A DNA stretch of 64,000 bases from Chloroflexota bacterium (GCA_016191845.1 JACPVF010000018.1:1-64000); one strand, 5' to 3'; shown: positions 16,691-24,984, numbered from the stretch's first letter. Made by a program: numbers and translations. The notes: generated from the sequence alone by a model not told the origin.

Positions 16691-17182
16691 TTATTCCTGC
16701 CCCAGAACCACGCGGGTGGCACGAAAAGCCAGAGGCGGCAATGCGTCGCGGGGGAACCAATCAGCGGCATCGGCGTCGTCGGCAGCGACCAGGCTCCCAT
16801 CCACGATTTCAGCGGCATAGACGAGGATGAAATCCGCGCCGCGTGGATGCTCGCGCCCGGGCACAACGCCCACCACCCCTGTCACACGGACCCTCAGACC
16901 TGTCTCCTCCAAACATTCGCGGGCGGCCGCCTCGGCAGGATCCTCGCCCGCATCCACGAAGCCCGCAGGCAGGGTCCACAAGCCGCGATACGGTTCGTTG
17001 ACACGCCGCACCAAAAGCACGCGGCCGTCCTGTTCGACCAGGACAGCCGCGGCCACCTTCGGGTCCGCAAAATGGATCCAGCCGCACTGCGGGCAAACCG
17101 CGCGGACCTTGCCAAAACGTTCGGCGTGGTCCACGGGCGCGCCACAGCGCGGACAAAACCTTATTTCATTTTCTTGCGCCAT
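16691..17182 (-). CDS. Nudix hydrolase with N-terminal zinc ribbon
   Basis: This 163-residue protein has an N-terminal zinc ribbon of four Cys (C-P-R-C-G near residue 10, C-P-Q-C-G near 30), followed by a Nudix domain. The Nudix box GFVDAGEDPAEAAARECLEE, continuing T-G-L, spans about residues 74-96 and has all catalytic Glu. The combination is that of NudC-like or ADP-ribose pyrophosphatase-like enzymes that hydrolyse nucleoside diphosphate derivatives. Its start overlaps the end of the anti-sigma gene by 22 bases, so it is translated from the same message as the sigma factor. Confidence 0.9.
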   Translation of the reverse strand: MAQENEIRFCPRCGAPVDHAERFGKVRAVCPQCGWIHFADPKVAAAVLVEQDGRVLLVRRVNEPYRGLWTLPAGFVDAGEDPAEAAARECLEETGLRVRVTGVVGVVPGREHPRGADFILVYAAEIVDGSLVAADDADAADWFPRDALPPLAFRATRVVLGQE

Positions 17183-17916
17183 GACTGGTTGGCAAGCTCA
17201 GCCAGGATATAACCCAGACCGCCAGTAGAAAGGGCCACCACCAGCAGGGCGATCTGCCAGCCCAGCGGCACGGGTGCGCGGACAGGTTCAGGAGCTGGCG
17301 GCTCACTCGGTCCGACCGTGCGTGCCGCCTCAGTAGAAGATTTCATGGCTGAGTCGGGTGCGGTCTCGGTGGGCAGGGCCATGGATTGACTATTATCCAA
17401 GGCGGGGACCTCCGTGGGAGCCAAGGCCAGGACGGGAGGCTCGGTAGCGGCAGGGGCCTCGGTAGCCGCCGCCGCAAAGGCGGGCGCTTCGGTGGCGGGG
17501 GCTTCCGTCGCGGCGGGCATGGCTTCCATCATCGGGACCTGGTCATCTCCGCCTCCCCCTCCACCGATGCCATAGGGTACTTGACTGGCAGCAAAGGAAG
17601 GCGCAAGGGCGTTGGCGGCCATCGAGAGGAACAGTAAGAAGGTGGCAAAAGACGTAGCCCAACGCAGGGCGGGGACGGCGCGCGGCAGGGGCGCTTTGAC
17701 CCCCGCCATCTTGGGCGTGAGGGTGAAATTACGGGGAGCGCGGCGTTGGGGCAATTTGCGGAGCAGGGTACGGGACTGAGACAGATCGTCCATGACGGCG
17801 CGCAGGTCGGGGTCCGCTTTGAGGCGGGACTCGAGGCGCGCAGAATCGGCCTGGGACAGTTGTCCATCCAGATAGGCCGAAAGCAGTTCAACGTCGCGGA
17901 AGGTAGGAGTTTTCAT
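17161..17916 (-). CDS. Membrane-anchored anti-sigma factor-like protein
   Basis: This 251-residue protein starts with an anti-sigma-type helical domain (FRDVELLSAYLDGQLSQADS, residues 6-25 and following) but lacks the HxxxCxxC zinc ligands of ZAS domains. A membrane segment lies near residues 85-103. Then comes a long Ala/Pro/Glu/Thr-rich outer linker (about 115-215) and a second C-terminal membrane segment near 220-240. Its ATG overlaps the sigma-factor stop as ATGA, and GAAGGAG precedes it. This coupling and the domain layout argue that it binds and restrains the ECF sigma factor. The signal is unknown. Confidence 0.82.
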   Translation of the reverse strand: MKTPTFRDVELLSAYLDGQLSQADSARLESRLKADPDLRAVMDDLSQSRTLLRKLPQRRAPRNFTLTPKMAGVKAPLPRAVPALRWATSFATFLLFLSMAANALAPSFAASQVPYGIGGGGGGDDQVPMMEAMPAATEAPATEAPAFAAAATEAPAATEPPVLALAPTEVPALDNSQSMALPTETAPDSAMKSSTEAARTVGPSEPPAPEPVRAPVPLGWQIALLVVALSTGGLGYILAELANQSWRKKMK

Positions 17917-18518
17917 GCGTTTTCTCCTTCCAGACGATAGGATGCGGGCAAAAGTTCCGCGAAGCCTTGCAAACACTCACGCAATCGCAATCTTGCGCGA
18001 GCCAGGCGGCTCTTGATGGTGCCGAGCGGAACGCGGACGGAGGAGGCCACCTCGGTGTAGTCCATGCCCTGGATGTCGGCCAGCACCACCACGGCGCGGA
18101 ACTCGACGGGCAGGGCTTCCAGGCAGTGCTGGATGGCATGCTCGACCTCGTCGGCTTCGGCGACCTGCTCGGGTGTGAAGTTGGGGTCGGCTAGCCAGCG
18201 CGGGGAATCCATCTCGTCGCCGTCGTCCAGCTCGGGTTCGAGCGGTGTGGTGGGACGGCGCTTCTTGCGGCGCAACTCGTCATAACAGGCGTTGGTGACG
18301 GTACGCATCAGCCAGGCCTTGAAGGAGCCGCCGCGGAAGGAAGTGATGCTGCGGAAGGCAGAGATGAAGGCTTCTTGCGCGGCATCAGCAGCCTGGTCTT
18401 CATCGCCAAGGATGCGCAAGGCGGTATTGAAGACGGTGTCCTGGTAGTGCAACACCAGGGTGTTGAAGGCGTCAAGGTTGCCGCGTTGGGCGTCGTGGAT
18501 CAGGGCAGGTTCGTCCAT
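17913..18518 (-). CDS. ECF-type RNA polymerase sigma factor
   Basis: This 201-residue sigma-70 family protein has only regions 2 and 4. Region 2 is at about residues 14-85 (DAFNTLVLHYQDTVFNTALR, then DAAQEAFISAFR and the promoter-melting stretch). Region 4 is at about 130-180 (LEALPVEFRAVVVLADIQGM and the HTH TIKSRLARARLRLR). The acidic linker between them holds an Asp/Glu-rich stretch. It is the first gene of an operon with the anti-sigma-like protein and the Nudix hydrolase. Probably autoregulated, but no promoter was assigned. Confidence 0.93.
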   Translation of the reverse strand: MDEPALIHDAQRGNLDAFNTLVLHYQDTVFNTALRILGDEDQAADAAQEAFISAFRSITSFRGGSFKAWLMRTVTNACYDELRRKKRRPTTPLEPELDDGDEMDSPRWLADPNFTPEQVAEADEVEHAIQHCLEALPVEFRAVVVLADIQGMDYTEVASSVRVPLGTIKSRLARARLRLRECLQGFAELLPASYRLEGENA

Positions 18519-18677
18519 GAGGGTATTTTATCATTGGTCTGGGAAGTGGTGATACTTGACCAACTTTTCTGTACACCATAGTACTTCAAGGGGTTCGCAG
18601 CCAGGTCCGCTTTGTGTTATAAGGACTAAAGTCATCCGCGCGGATGACGACAAGACAATCAACCAGAGGAGTTCCCC

Positions 18678-18920
18678 ATGAATTTCATCGTTTGGATCAT
18701 CGCGGGCATCGTGGCAGGCAGGCTGGCTGGCCTGGTGGTGCGCGGCCGCGGCTTCGGCCTGATCGGTGACCTGGTCATCGGTCTGCTGGGCGGCTTGATC
18801 GGCGGCTGGATCGCGGGATTGGTCGGCTTACAGGCCACCAGCTTCCTCGGCCAGATCCTCGTGGCGGCCCTGGGAGGCGTAGTCCTCGTCGCCATCGTCC
18901 GCTTCCTGAAACGGGCTTAG
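18678..18920 (+). CDS. GlsB/YeaQ/YmgE family stress-response membrane protein
   Basis: This 80-residue protein has three membrane segments rich in Gly and Ile. It opens FIVWIIAGIVAGRLAGL, continues with the G-D-L-V-I-G-L-L-G-G-x2-G-G-W motif, and ends in a basic C-terminus, the standard pattern and length of the transglycosylase-associated (GlsB/YeaQ) family. The molecular role is unresolved. Homologues are induced in stress. GAGGAG precedes the ATG at 18678. It is monocistronic and closed by the terminator at 18925. Confidence 0.93.
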   Translation: MNFIVWIIAGIVAGRLAGLVVRGRGFGLIGDLVIGLLGGLIGGWIAGLVGLQATSFLGQILVAALGGVVLVAIVRFLKRA

Positions 18921-18924
18921 CATG

Positions 18925-18961
18925 AAAAAGGAATGGATGCAAATGCATCCATTCCTTTTTT
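18925..18961. terminator. Intrinsic terminator after the GlsB gene
   Basis: AAAAAGGAATGGATGC (18925-18940) and its exact complement (18945-18960) are separated by a four-base loop. T-runs follow on the right and, for the other strand, on the left. Strong in both directions. Confidence 0.92.
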
Positions 18962-18996
18962 GTAAGGTAAATTCCGTTGGATTTTCCCCTCATGAA

Positions 18997-19025
18997 TTTA
19001 CAAAGAAAAATAAAGTCACTATAAT
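18997..19025 (+). promoter_or_regulatory. Sigma-70-type promoter, probably leaderless transcript
   Basis: TTTACA (18997-19002), a 17-base spacer and TATAAT (19020-19025). The ATG of the next gene is at 19034, so transcription should begin within a few bases of the start codon. No ribosome-binding site could fit. A leaderless mRNA is the inference. Confidence 0.75.
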
Positions 19026-19033
19026 ATACCTAC

Positions 19034-19534
19034 ATGGAAAACAGCAGGCGCGGGCATCTTGGGCTGGTCATCCTCACGTTGGCATACCCGCTGACGCATT
19101 TCATCGTCCAATACATCCCCAATCCGTTCGTCCCCTCGGCTGACATCGCGCTGAACATGATCTTCCCCATCCTGGCGGGATATTTCTACGGCCCCATGAG
19201 CGGTGCCGTGGCAGGTGCCCTCGGCACGGGACTCTCCGCCTGGCTGGGGGCTGACCTATACGACCTCGCAGCCATCCTACCTCACGCTTTGATGGGCGCC
19301 ACCGCAGGCCTGGCGGGCGGATCGCGCGCGCAGTTCCCAGCCGCCTTCAGCGTCCTCATCGGGCACTTGCTCAACATCCTATCCTACTGGCGCTTTGGCC
19401 TGCTAACCTTTGAACACCTCAACACCCTGGTACTTGGGTTGCTGACCGAGACCACCATCGACGTGGTTGCCACGATCCTGCTGATCGTCCTCCTGCAGCG
19501 ATGGCTCTACAAAGAAAAGGAACTCCGATGGTAA
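19034..19534 (+). CDS. Membrane protein resembling an ECF-S/LytS-type sensor domain
   Basis: This 166-residue protein has about five membrane segments. Its core, ALNMIFPILAGYFYGPMSGAVAGALG, is written here as PILAGYFYGPMSGAVAG. It resembles S-component-like or MASE-type integral domains. The next gene's N-terminus has a similar element (PILVGAFYFGQAGG), so the two may be diverged copies of one sensor module. It may sense a small ligand for the phosphodiesterase, but that is inference. The start at 19034 follows the -10 box directly. Its last codons overlap the next gene by seven bases, which implies translational coupling. Confidence 0.7.
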   Translation: MENSRRGHLGLVILTLAYPLTHFIVQYIPNPFVPSADIALNMIFPILAGYFYGPMSGAVAGALGTGLSAWLGADLYDLAAILPHALMGATAGLAGGSRAQFPAAFSVLIGHLLNILSYWRFGLLTFEHLNTLVLGLLTETTIDVVATILLIVLLQRWLYKEKELRW

Positions 19535-20994
19535 GGTCGCGCATCACGATCTCGAACACCGTATCCATCGTCGTGATTGCCGCGTGGATCAGCGTCGCCG
19601 CCCTCGGGACCTTCCTGCTGCCCACCCCCACCAGTGAACTGCGTGAGATGTTCGCCTTCTCACAGATCATCCCCATTCTCGTGGGGGCTTTTTATTTTGG
19701 GCAGGCGGGTGGATTGCTGGTGGCCTTTGCCGCCAGTCTGGTCAGCGGTTCGCTGGTCATCCTCAACATGAACGAGATCGACACCCTCTTTGTCCAGCGC
19801 GTCATGTTCCAGATCATCTCCTTCAACAGCGTGGCCCTGCTCACCAGCTTCCTCTCCGACCAGGAAAAACTGCACAGACATCAGGTCACTCAACAGTTGG
19901 AACGCATCACCGCCCTGCGCGCCATCGACAAGGCCATCACCTCGAACTCCGACCTGAGTTCCACGCTTTACATCCTGCTCGAGAGTCTGTCACACCTACT
20001 GGAAGTGGAAGCCGCCGCCATCCTCCTGCGCGATCCCCGTACCGATCAACTGGACCTCAAGGCCAGCCTCGGTTTCTTCGGCGCCTACCCATCCCAGCCT
20101 GGCGGCCTGGTGAAGGACGGCGCGACCCGAGCCGCGCGCGAGAAGCAGACGGTCCATTACCCCGACCTGGCGGTTCGCGATCCCGCCATCTCAGATTTGA
20201 TCCACGGCAAGGGCACCATCGCCTACTACGCCGTCCCGTTGATAGCGCACGATGAGCTCAAGGGCGTGTTGGAGGTCTTCGACCGCGCCTCCCATCCCGA
20301 TGATGATTGGCGGAACTACCTGGAAACCCTGGCAGGACAGGCCGCCATCGCCATCGATCATTCGAAGCTACTGGAAAACCTGCAAACCGCCAACGCGGAA
20401 ATGTCCCAGGCCTACGAAGCCACCCTGCGGGGTTGGTCCCGTGCGCTCGATCTGCGCGACAAGGAGACCGAGGGTCACACCCAGCGCGTGGTGGCGGTCT
20501 CGATGCAATTAGCCACGCGCATGGGCATTCAGGGCGAGCAATTGACCAATTTCCAGCGTGGCGCAATTCTGCATGACATCGGTAAGATGGGCGTTCCCGA
20601 CGAAATCCTGCTCAAGCCAGGTCCGCTCGGTGAACAGGAATGGACCGTGATGCACAAGCATCCCATCTACGCCCAAATGCTGCTCTCCCCCATCCAATAT
20701 CTCGAAAAGGCCCTGCTCATCCCCTACTTCCACCATGAACGCTGGGATGGCAGTGGCTATCCGCTCGGCCTGCGGGGCATCGACATTCCGCTCGAGGCCC
20801 GCATTTTCGCCGTAGTGGATGTGTGGGATGCCCTGCGCTCCGATCGTCCCTACCGCAAGGCGCTCACCGACGAGGAGACCCTGGCCTACCTTCGCGAACA
20901 ATCAGGGAAACAGTTCGATCCCGACGTGGTGGATCATTTCCTAAACATGCTCGACGAGATGCGAAGTCCCGTCAGCTTGATTTCCCCCGAGTAA
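19528..20994 (+). CDS. Membrane HD-GYP cyclic-di-GMP phosphodiesterase with GAF domain
   Basis: This 488-residue protein has four hydrophobic segments in residues 1-115, a coiled linker, a GAF domain (about 135-290) and a C-terminal HD-GYP domain (about 305-480). The HD pair is His349-Asp350 in HDIGKMGVPD. The second metal site includes H-H-E at 402-404, and the family signature GSGYPLGLRG follows. All point to an active enzyme that degrades cyclic di-GMP. The ATG at 19528 has AAGGAA before it. A GGDEF cyclase (59993) and a PilZ effector (25058) elsewhere in the window belong to the same signalling network. Its 3' end overlaps the convergent DUF3054 gene by 23 bases. Confidence 0.92.
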   Translation: MVRSRITISNTVSIVVIAAWISVAALGTFLLPTPTSELREMFAFSQIIPILVGAFYFGQAGGLLVAFAASLVSGSLVILNMNEIDTLFVQRVMFQIISFNSVALLTSFLSDQEKLHRHQVTQQLERITALRAIDKAITSNSDLSSTLYILLESLSHLLEVEAAAILLRDPRTDQLDLKASLGFFGAYPSQPGGLVKDGATRAAREKQTVHYPDLAVRDPAISDLIHGKGTIAYYAVPLIAHDELKGVLEVFDRASHPDDDWRNYLETLAGQAAIAIDHSKLLENLQTANAEMSQAYEATLRGWSRALDLRDKETEGHTQRVVAVSMQLATRMGIQGEQLTNFQRGAILHDIGKMGVPDEILLKPGPLGEQEWTVMHKHPIYAQMLLSPIQYLEKALLIPYFHHERWDGSGYPLGLRGIDIPLEARIFAVVDVWDALRSDRPYRKALTDEETLAYLREQSGKQFDPDVVDHFLNMLDEMRSPVSLISPE

Positions 20995-21358
20995 CCCACA
21001 AGTACAAAGCACGCCAGACCAACATCCCAAACGCGGAGGTAGACGCCAGCACCACCGCGAAAATCGGGATGATTGGCGCGTTGAGAAGCAGTCCGCGCAG
21101 GACGGCAGCCAGCGGCGCGGCAAAAATCATCGCCAGCACGGGACGCCAGAGTTGCCTCGGCTCCGAGACATTTTCCGCGCGGAAGAGTCCCAGCGCGGGC
21201 GCCAGGATGAACCACGCCAGCGAAACGGGGAAGAATGCAGCTGCCATGCGCGGCAGGAAAGCTAATCCCGCCTCGCCGTGTGTAGCGAATCCGATCACGG
21301 TCACAATGAAGATCGCCAGCAGATCGCCCAATGCAAGATAGAGAGTCTTCTTTGACAT
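20972..21358 (-). CDS. DUF3054 family membrane protein
   Basis: This 128-residue, four-segment membrane protein begins LYLALGDLLAIFIVTVIGFATHG, written here in part as GDLLAIFIVTVIGFATH. That is the typical DUF3054 opening, with Asp and His around the first segment. The function of the family is unknown. GAAAGGGA precedes the ATG at 21358, which is preferred over in-frame ATGs at 21376 and 21421. Its end runs 23 bases into the end of the convergent phosphodiesterase gene, so the two transcripts overlap antisense. Confidence 0.85.
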   Translation of the reverse strand: MSKKTLYLALGDLLAIFIVTVIGFATHGEAGLAFLPRMAAAFFPVSLAWFILAPALGLFRAENVSEPRQLWRPVLAMIFAAPLAAVLRGLLLNAPIIPIFAVVLASTSAFGMLVWRALYLWVTRGKSS

Positions 21359-21376
21359 AATATCCCTTTCAAACAT

Positions 21377-21406
21377 AAAGCCCTGTTGTTTGGCAACAGG
21401 GCTTTT
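21377..21406. terminator. Intrinsic terminator
   Basis: AAGCCCTGTTG and CAACAGGGCTT flank a five-base loop, with six T after it. It separates the end of the L7/L12-repeat gene from the DUF3054 gene on the minus strand. Confidence 0.85.
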
Positions 21407-21410
21407 TTCC

Positions 21411-22052
21411 TTAAAATCCATTCCTAAAAAAGAGGTAGGCCAGCGCTGCCACGATCACCACTGCCAGGAAAGCCAGCACCAACATACGGCGCGTACGACT
21501 GTTCTCTTCGGCAAACGGGTCGTCGCTGGAAAAGTCTAAACCTGGCGGACTGACTGCAGGCATTTGCTCCTCAATGGCTTCCACATAATCCTTGGCTTCT
21601 TTCAAACCCAGGTTCGTGGCCAGACGATAGACCTTGATCGCCTCGATCTTCTGGCGCTTCGCCAACAACACACGGATCTGGTCATCAACTGAAGCACCAT
21701 CCATCACCACAGAAGGTTCGGGTACGGGGATGGTCCCCATCTCTCCGCGCGCCATAGCCTCGACAGCATCTTTGGCTTCCTTCAGCCCAACGTTGGTCCA
21801 TTCGCGATACAACTTGATCGCCTGAATTTCCTGATTACGCGCCATCAAGTCGAGGATCTGTTGTTCGCGGGACGACGCTGATACGGCAGAGACAGGTGCA
21901 CTGGTCCCGAAGCGCAACGCTTCCACTGCAGCCTTGGATTCCGCCAGCCCCGCGTTGGTCAGCAGACGATACTCTTTGATCGCCTCGATCATTCTGCCGC
22001 TTTGAGCGATTTGGCGGATGCGCGCCTCTTCTTCAGGCGGAAGATCGGACAC
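21411..22052 (-). CDS. Protein with three L7/L12 C-terminal-domain-like repeats and a tail anchor
   Basis: This 213-residue protein contains three similar blocks at about residues 12-46, 64-102 and 125-163. Each follows the pattern I-x-A-I-K-x-Y-R-x-x-T-N-x-G-L-x-E-[AS]-K-x-x-V-E-A. This matches the helical hairpin of the ribosomal L7/L12 C-terminal domain (T-x-L-G-L-K-E-A-K-D-x-V-E), the part that recruits translation factors. A single membrane segment at 189-208 makes it tail-anchored with the repeats in the cytoplasm. The start is GTG at 22052, two bases after the lysS stop, so it is co-transcribed with lysyl-tRNA synthetase. A link to translation at the membrane is inference. Confidence 0.78.
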   Translation of the reverse strand: MSDLPPEEEARIRQIAQSGRMIEAIKEYRLLTNAGLAESKAAVEALRFGTSAPVSAVSASSREQQILDLMARNQEIQAIKLYREWTNVGLKEAKDAVEAMARGEMGTIPVPEPSVVMDGASVDDQIRVLLAKRQKIEAIKVYRLATNLGLKEAKDYVEAIEEQMPAVSPPGLDFSSDDPFAEENSRTRRMLVLAFLAVVIVAALAYLFFRNGF

Positions 22053-22054
22053 GG

Positions 22055-23587
22055 CTACTCTTCCTTGCGCAAGGCGGGGAATAACAACACCTCGCGAATG
22101 GAATGCTTGTTCGTCAGCAGCATGACCAGGCGATCCACGCCCATGCCGAATCCACCGTTGGGCGGCATGCCGTAGCGCATGGCGCGCAGGTAATCCTCAT
22201 CGAGCGGATTCTTCTCTTCCTCATCGTCCGTGTAATCGCGGCCCATATCAAGGAAACGCTGTTCCTGATCAAGCGGATCGTTCAATTCAGTGAAGGCATT
22301 ACACAACTCGAAGCCCGCCGCGTACCCCTCGAAGCGCTCCACCGTCAACGGGTCGCCAGGCATGGATTTGGCCAGCGGCGAAATGTCGCGCGGATAGTTA
22401 TAGAGGAAGGTCGGCTGAATCAGGGTCGGTTCGAGGAACTCACCCAGCAGGAAGTCGATCATCTTGCCGCGCGTCACCTTTGGGTCGGGAGTCTTGTTCG
22501 GGTGCCTGGCGCGGATGGCCTGGAACAAGTCGGCGGCAGTCTTGTGTTCAGCAATGTCGATGCCGCTGGTTTCGAGGATGCCCTGACGCATCTCCACGCG
22601 CCGCCACGGCGGCTTGAAATCCAGTTCGTATTCGCCATACGTGACCTTTGTAGTGCCATTGACCTTCTCAGCCACAAAGGCCACCATCTGCTCGGTCAAC
22701 TCCATGACCTTGAGGTAGTCTGCATAAGCCCAGTAAAACTCAAGCTGAGTAAACTCGGGGTTGTGTTTGAACGAAACGCCCTCGTTGCGGAAGTCACGGC
22801 CGATCTCGTAGACGCGCTCCAGGTTGCCGACCAGCAGGCGTTTGAGATACAGTTCGAATGAGATGCGCAGGTACATGTCCTGCTCCAACTCGTTGTGGTG
22901 CGTGATGAACGGACGCGCCGCTGCTCCGCCGTACAACGGCTGGAGGATGGGCGTCTCCACCTCGAGGAAGTCGTGGCTATCCAGGAACTCGCGCAGGGCC
23001 TTGACGATGGTCGCGCGCTTGCGGAAGGTATCACGCACCTCGGGGTTGACGGCCAGGTCCGCATAGCGCTGACGGGCGCGCAGTTCGGGGTCCTCGAGCG
23101 CGGCATAGCGGATCACTGTGCCGTCGTCCTGCTTCACATCCTTGTCGGCGGGCAGCGGGCTGACGGATTTGGCGAGCAGCCTGAAGTCCAGGACCTGCAG
23201 GGTGGCTTCGCCCGTCTTGGTGCGCATCATCACGCCCGACGCCTGGATGAAGTCACCGATGTCGAACATCTTGTCGAAGAAGGCCAGACGTTCCTTGCCG
23301 ACCTCGTTGACGCGCAGGAACAACTGTATCTTGCCGCTGCCATCTTCGATGTGGGCAAAGGATAATTTGCCCATCGAACGCATGGCGCGGATGCGTCCCG
23401 CCAGCGTGGCCTTGACCTCGTGAGCTGAACCCATCAAGGCATCCTTCTCGGCCACCTCGAATTCGGCAATGGCTTGGGCAGAAGTGTGCGTACGTTCGGC
23501 GCGAGTCGGGTATGCCTCCACGCCTTCGGCGCGCAACTCTTCCAACTTCTGCAAGCGGATCTTTTCGAGCGAATTATATTCTGGCAT
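22055..23587 (-). CDS. lysS: Lysyl-tRNA synthetase, class II
   Basis: This 510-residue enzyme charges tRNA-Lys. The N-terminal OB fold binds the anticodon (about residues 60-150). The class II core has motif 2 (FRNEGVSFKHNPEFTQLEFY) and motif 3 near the end (GFGMGVDRLVMLL). Length is typical. ATG at 23587 starts the protein. Upstream on the minus strand lies greA, separated by a terminator, and downstream is the L7/L12-repeat gene after two bases. The GreA-LysS neighbourhood is common in bacteria. Confidence 0.97.
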   Translation of the reverse strand: MPEYNSLEKIRLQKLEELRAEGVEAYPTRAERTHTSAQAIAEFEVAEKDALMGSAHEVKATLAGRIRAMRSMGKLSFAHIEDGSGKIQLFLRVNEVGKERLAFFDKMFDIGDFIQASGVMMRTKTGEATLQVLDFRLLAKSVSPLPADKDVKQDDGTVIRYAALEDPELRARQRYADLAVNPEVRDTFRKRATIVKALREFLDSHDFLEVETPILQPLYGGAAARPFITHHNELEQDMYLRISFELYLKRLLVGNLERVYEIGRDFRNEGVSFKHNPEFTQLEFYWAYADYLKVMELTEQMVAFVAEKVNGTTKVTYGEYELDFKPPWRRVEMRQGILETSGIDIAEHKTAADLFQAIRARHPNKTPDPKVTRGKMIDFLLGEFLEPTLIQPTFLYNYPRDISPLAKSMPGDPLTVERFEGYAAGFELCNAFTELNDPLDQEQRFLDMGRDYTDDEEEKNPLDEDYLRAMRYGMPPNGGFGMGVDRLVMLLTNKHSIREVLLFPALRKEE

Positions 23588-23607
23588 GAATGATGACCTT
23601 TCTGAAT

Positions 23608-23642
23608 AAAAAAAACCTCGCGCCCTAAACAGGTGCGCGAGG
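23608..23642 (-). terminator. Intrinsic terminator after greA
   Basis: On the minus strand an eight-base stem (CCTCGCGC with GCGCGAGG) is followed by eight T. It lies between greA and lysS, so lysS either has its own promoter or depends on read-through. Confidence 0.85.
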
Positions 23643-23661
23643 CAAGACAGGCGCGCGCCTG

Positions 23662-24129
23662 TTAGCTGACCTTGACGATCTTCACCTTATACGTGCCGCT
23701 GGGCGTCTCGACAGCCACTTCCTCCCCGTGGCGGCGGCCCAAAATGGCCTTGCCGATGGGAGACTCGTTCGAGATCTTGCCTTCACGCGGGTTGGCCTCG
23801 GCCGCACCCACGATGACATAGGTCTCAGAGTCGAAACCCTGTTCCTTGATGGTCACTTTGGAACCGATCTGCACCAAGCCCGATTTATCCTTGCCATTCT
23901 CTTCGATGACACGAGCGGTGGCAAGGAGCGTCTCCAATTCCTGGATACGGCCTTCGACAAAGGCCTGCTCATTCTTGGCAGCCTCATACTCGGCGTTTTC
24001 GATCAGTTCCCCGCCTTCCATGGCCTCGTGGAGGCGGCTGGCCACTTCCTGGCGCTTGACATTGCGCAGGTAGTCCAGCTCATCCTGGAGCTTCTGATAG
24101 CCTTCTTTGGTCAGGAAATTGGTTGGCAT
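23662..24129 (-). CDS. greA: Transcription elongation factor GreA
   Basis: This 155-residue protein has the N-terminal coiled coil that enters the RNA polymerase secondary channel. Its tip carries the acidic pair in NAEYEAAKNEQ (about residues 45-55). The C-terminal FKBP-like domain ends SPIGKAILGRRHGEEVAVETP. It stimulates cleavage of backtracked RNA. Length and both domains are standard. ATG at 24129 follows a GGATAT-like stretch. A terminator at 23608 follows. Confidence 0.97.
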   Translation of the reverse strand: MPTNFLTKEGYQKLQDELDYLRNVKRQEVASRLHEAMEGGELIENAEYEAAKNEQAFVEGRIQELETLLATARVIEENGKDKSGLVQIGSKVTIKEQGFDSETYVIVGAAEANPREGKISNESPIGKAILGRRHGEEVAVETPSGTYKVKIVKVS

Positions 24130-24255
24130 GCTGATATCCTGCTAAATAGAATTTTGCATCTCTTCTCAGAGATGCAAAGGGTCAATGGTTATATTGGTTT
24201 CCCAACGAGCGGGCATACTATATCATGATTCATAGGCAGAGGCAAGGCTAAACGG

Positions 24256-24984
24256 CTACTCGGGCCTCCACAAGCCGATCCCACCTTTGTCCCGCCAGGA
24301 GGCACGGACCGCTTCCAGGAGGCCCTCGGGGGTCTCGAAAATGGACGAAAGTTGCGATTTATAGGCCTGAATCGCCTCCAGCCACGCCCTGAGGCCTGTT
24401 TCCGTGACCGGTTGGAGCGATTCCTTCATCCCAGCCGTGTTCGGGGCCGCCTCTTCGGGGTGGTTGAAGGCGTAGGGCAGGTCCACGTCATACCAGAGCA
24501 GACGCCCCAGCCGCTCGACAGCCCGCCGCACGGTGACGTGGTCCACATGGCGGCCGACCGAGAACTGACAGATGACCTGGTCATCGGGCTGGAGGCGGGC
24601 CAAAAGGGCCGCAGCGATCTGGTCGGGCAGGTCCGCTTCCTCGTCGACGGGCGGGTCGAAGACGCCCATCGCATAGAGCCAGCTTCCGTCGGCGCCACGG
24701 CGGTAGATGCAATCCAAAAAGTCAAAGTGAACGGTTTTGGCGCCCACCATGGCAGCGGCGGCCTCATCCTCGGCGCGGCGCCCGCGGATGGCCTCCTCAG
24801 CGGTCGGGAAACCCCACTGATAGTGGAGCACCTGCGCCAGGGGCGAGATGGCCTCCTCGGGCGGGAATCCGCTCATCATGGTCCAAATCTCCACGGGCTG
24901 GCCCGCACGGGCCTGCTCGTAGATCAAACCGCCCGCCGAAAGCACGGCATCATCCAAATGAGGGGAAACATAGATCCAACGCAT
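24256..24984 (-). CDS. PIG-L family deacetylase
   Basis: This 242-residue protein opens with the zinc-binding signature SPHLDDAVLSAGG (P-H-x-D-D, residues 7-11). A second site, GRHVDHVTVR near residue 145, supplies the H-x-x-H ligands. PIG-L/LmbE enzymes deacetylate GlcNAc-type groups in small thiols, glycolipids or antibiotics. The substrate cannot be named. The frame extends to 25038, but the ATG at 24984 gives the normal short N-terminus. It diverges from the PilZ gene, so both may share a control region at 24985-25057. Confidence 0.88.
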   Translation of the reverse strand: MRWIYVSPHLDDAVLSAGGLIYEQARAGQPVEIWTMMSGFPPEEAISPLAQVLHYQWGFPTAEEAIRGRRAEDEAAAAMVGAKTVHFDFLDCIYRRGADGSWLYAMGVFDPPVDEEADLPDQIAAALLARLQPDDQVICQFSVGRHVDHVTVRRAVERLGRLLWYDVDLPYAFNHPEEAAPNTAGMKESLQPVTETGLRAWLEAIQAYKSQLSSIFETPEGLLEAVRASWRDKGGIGLWRPE

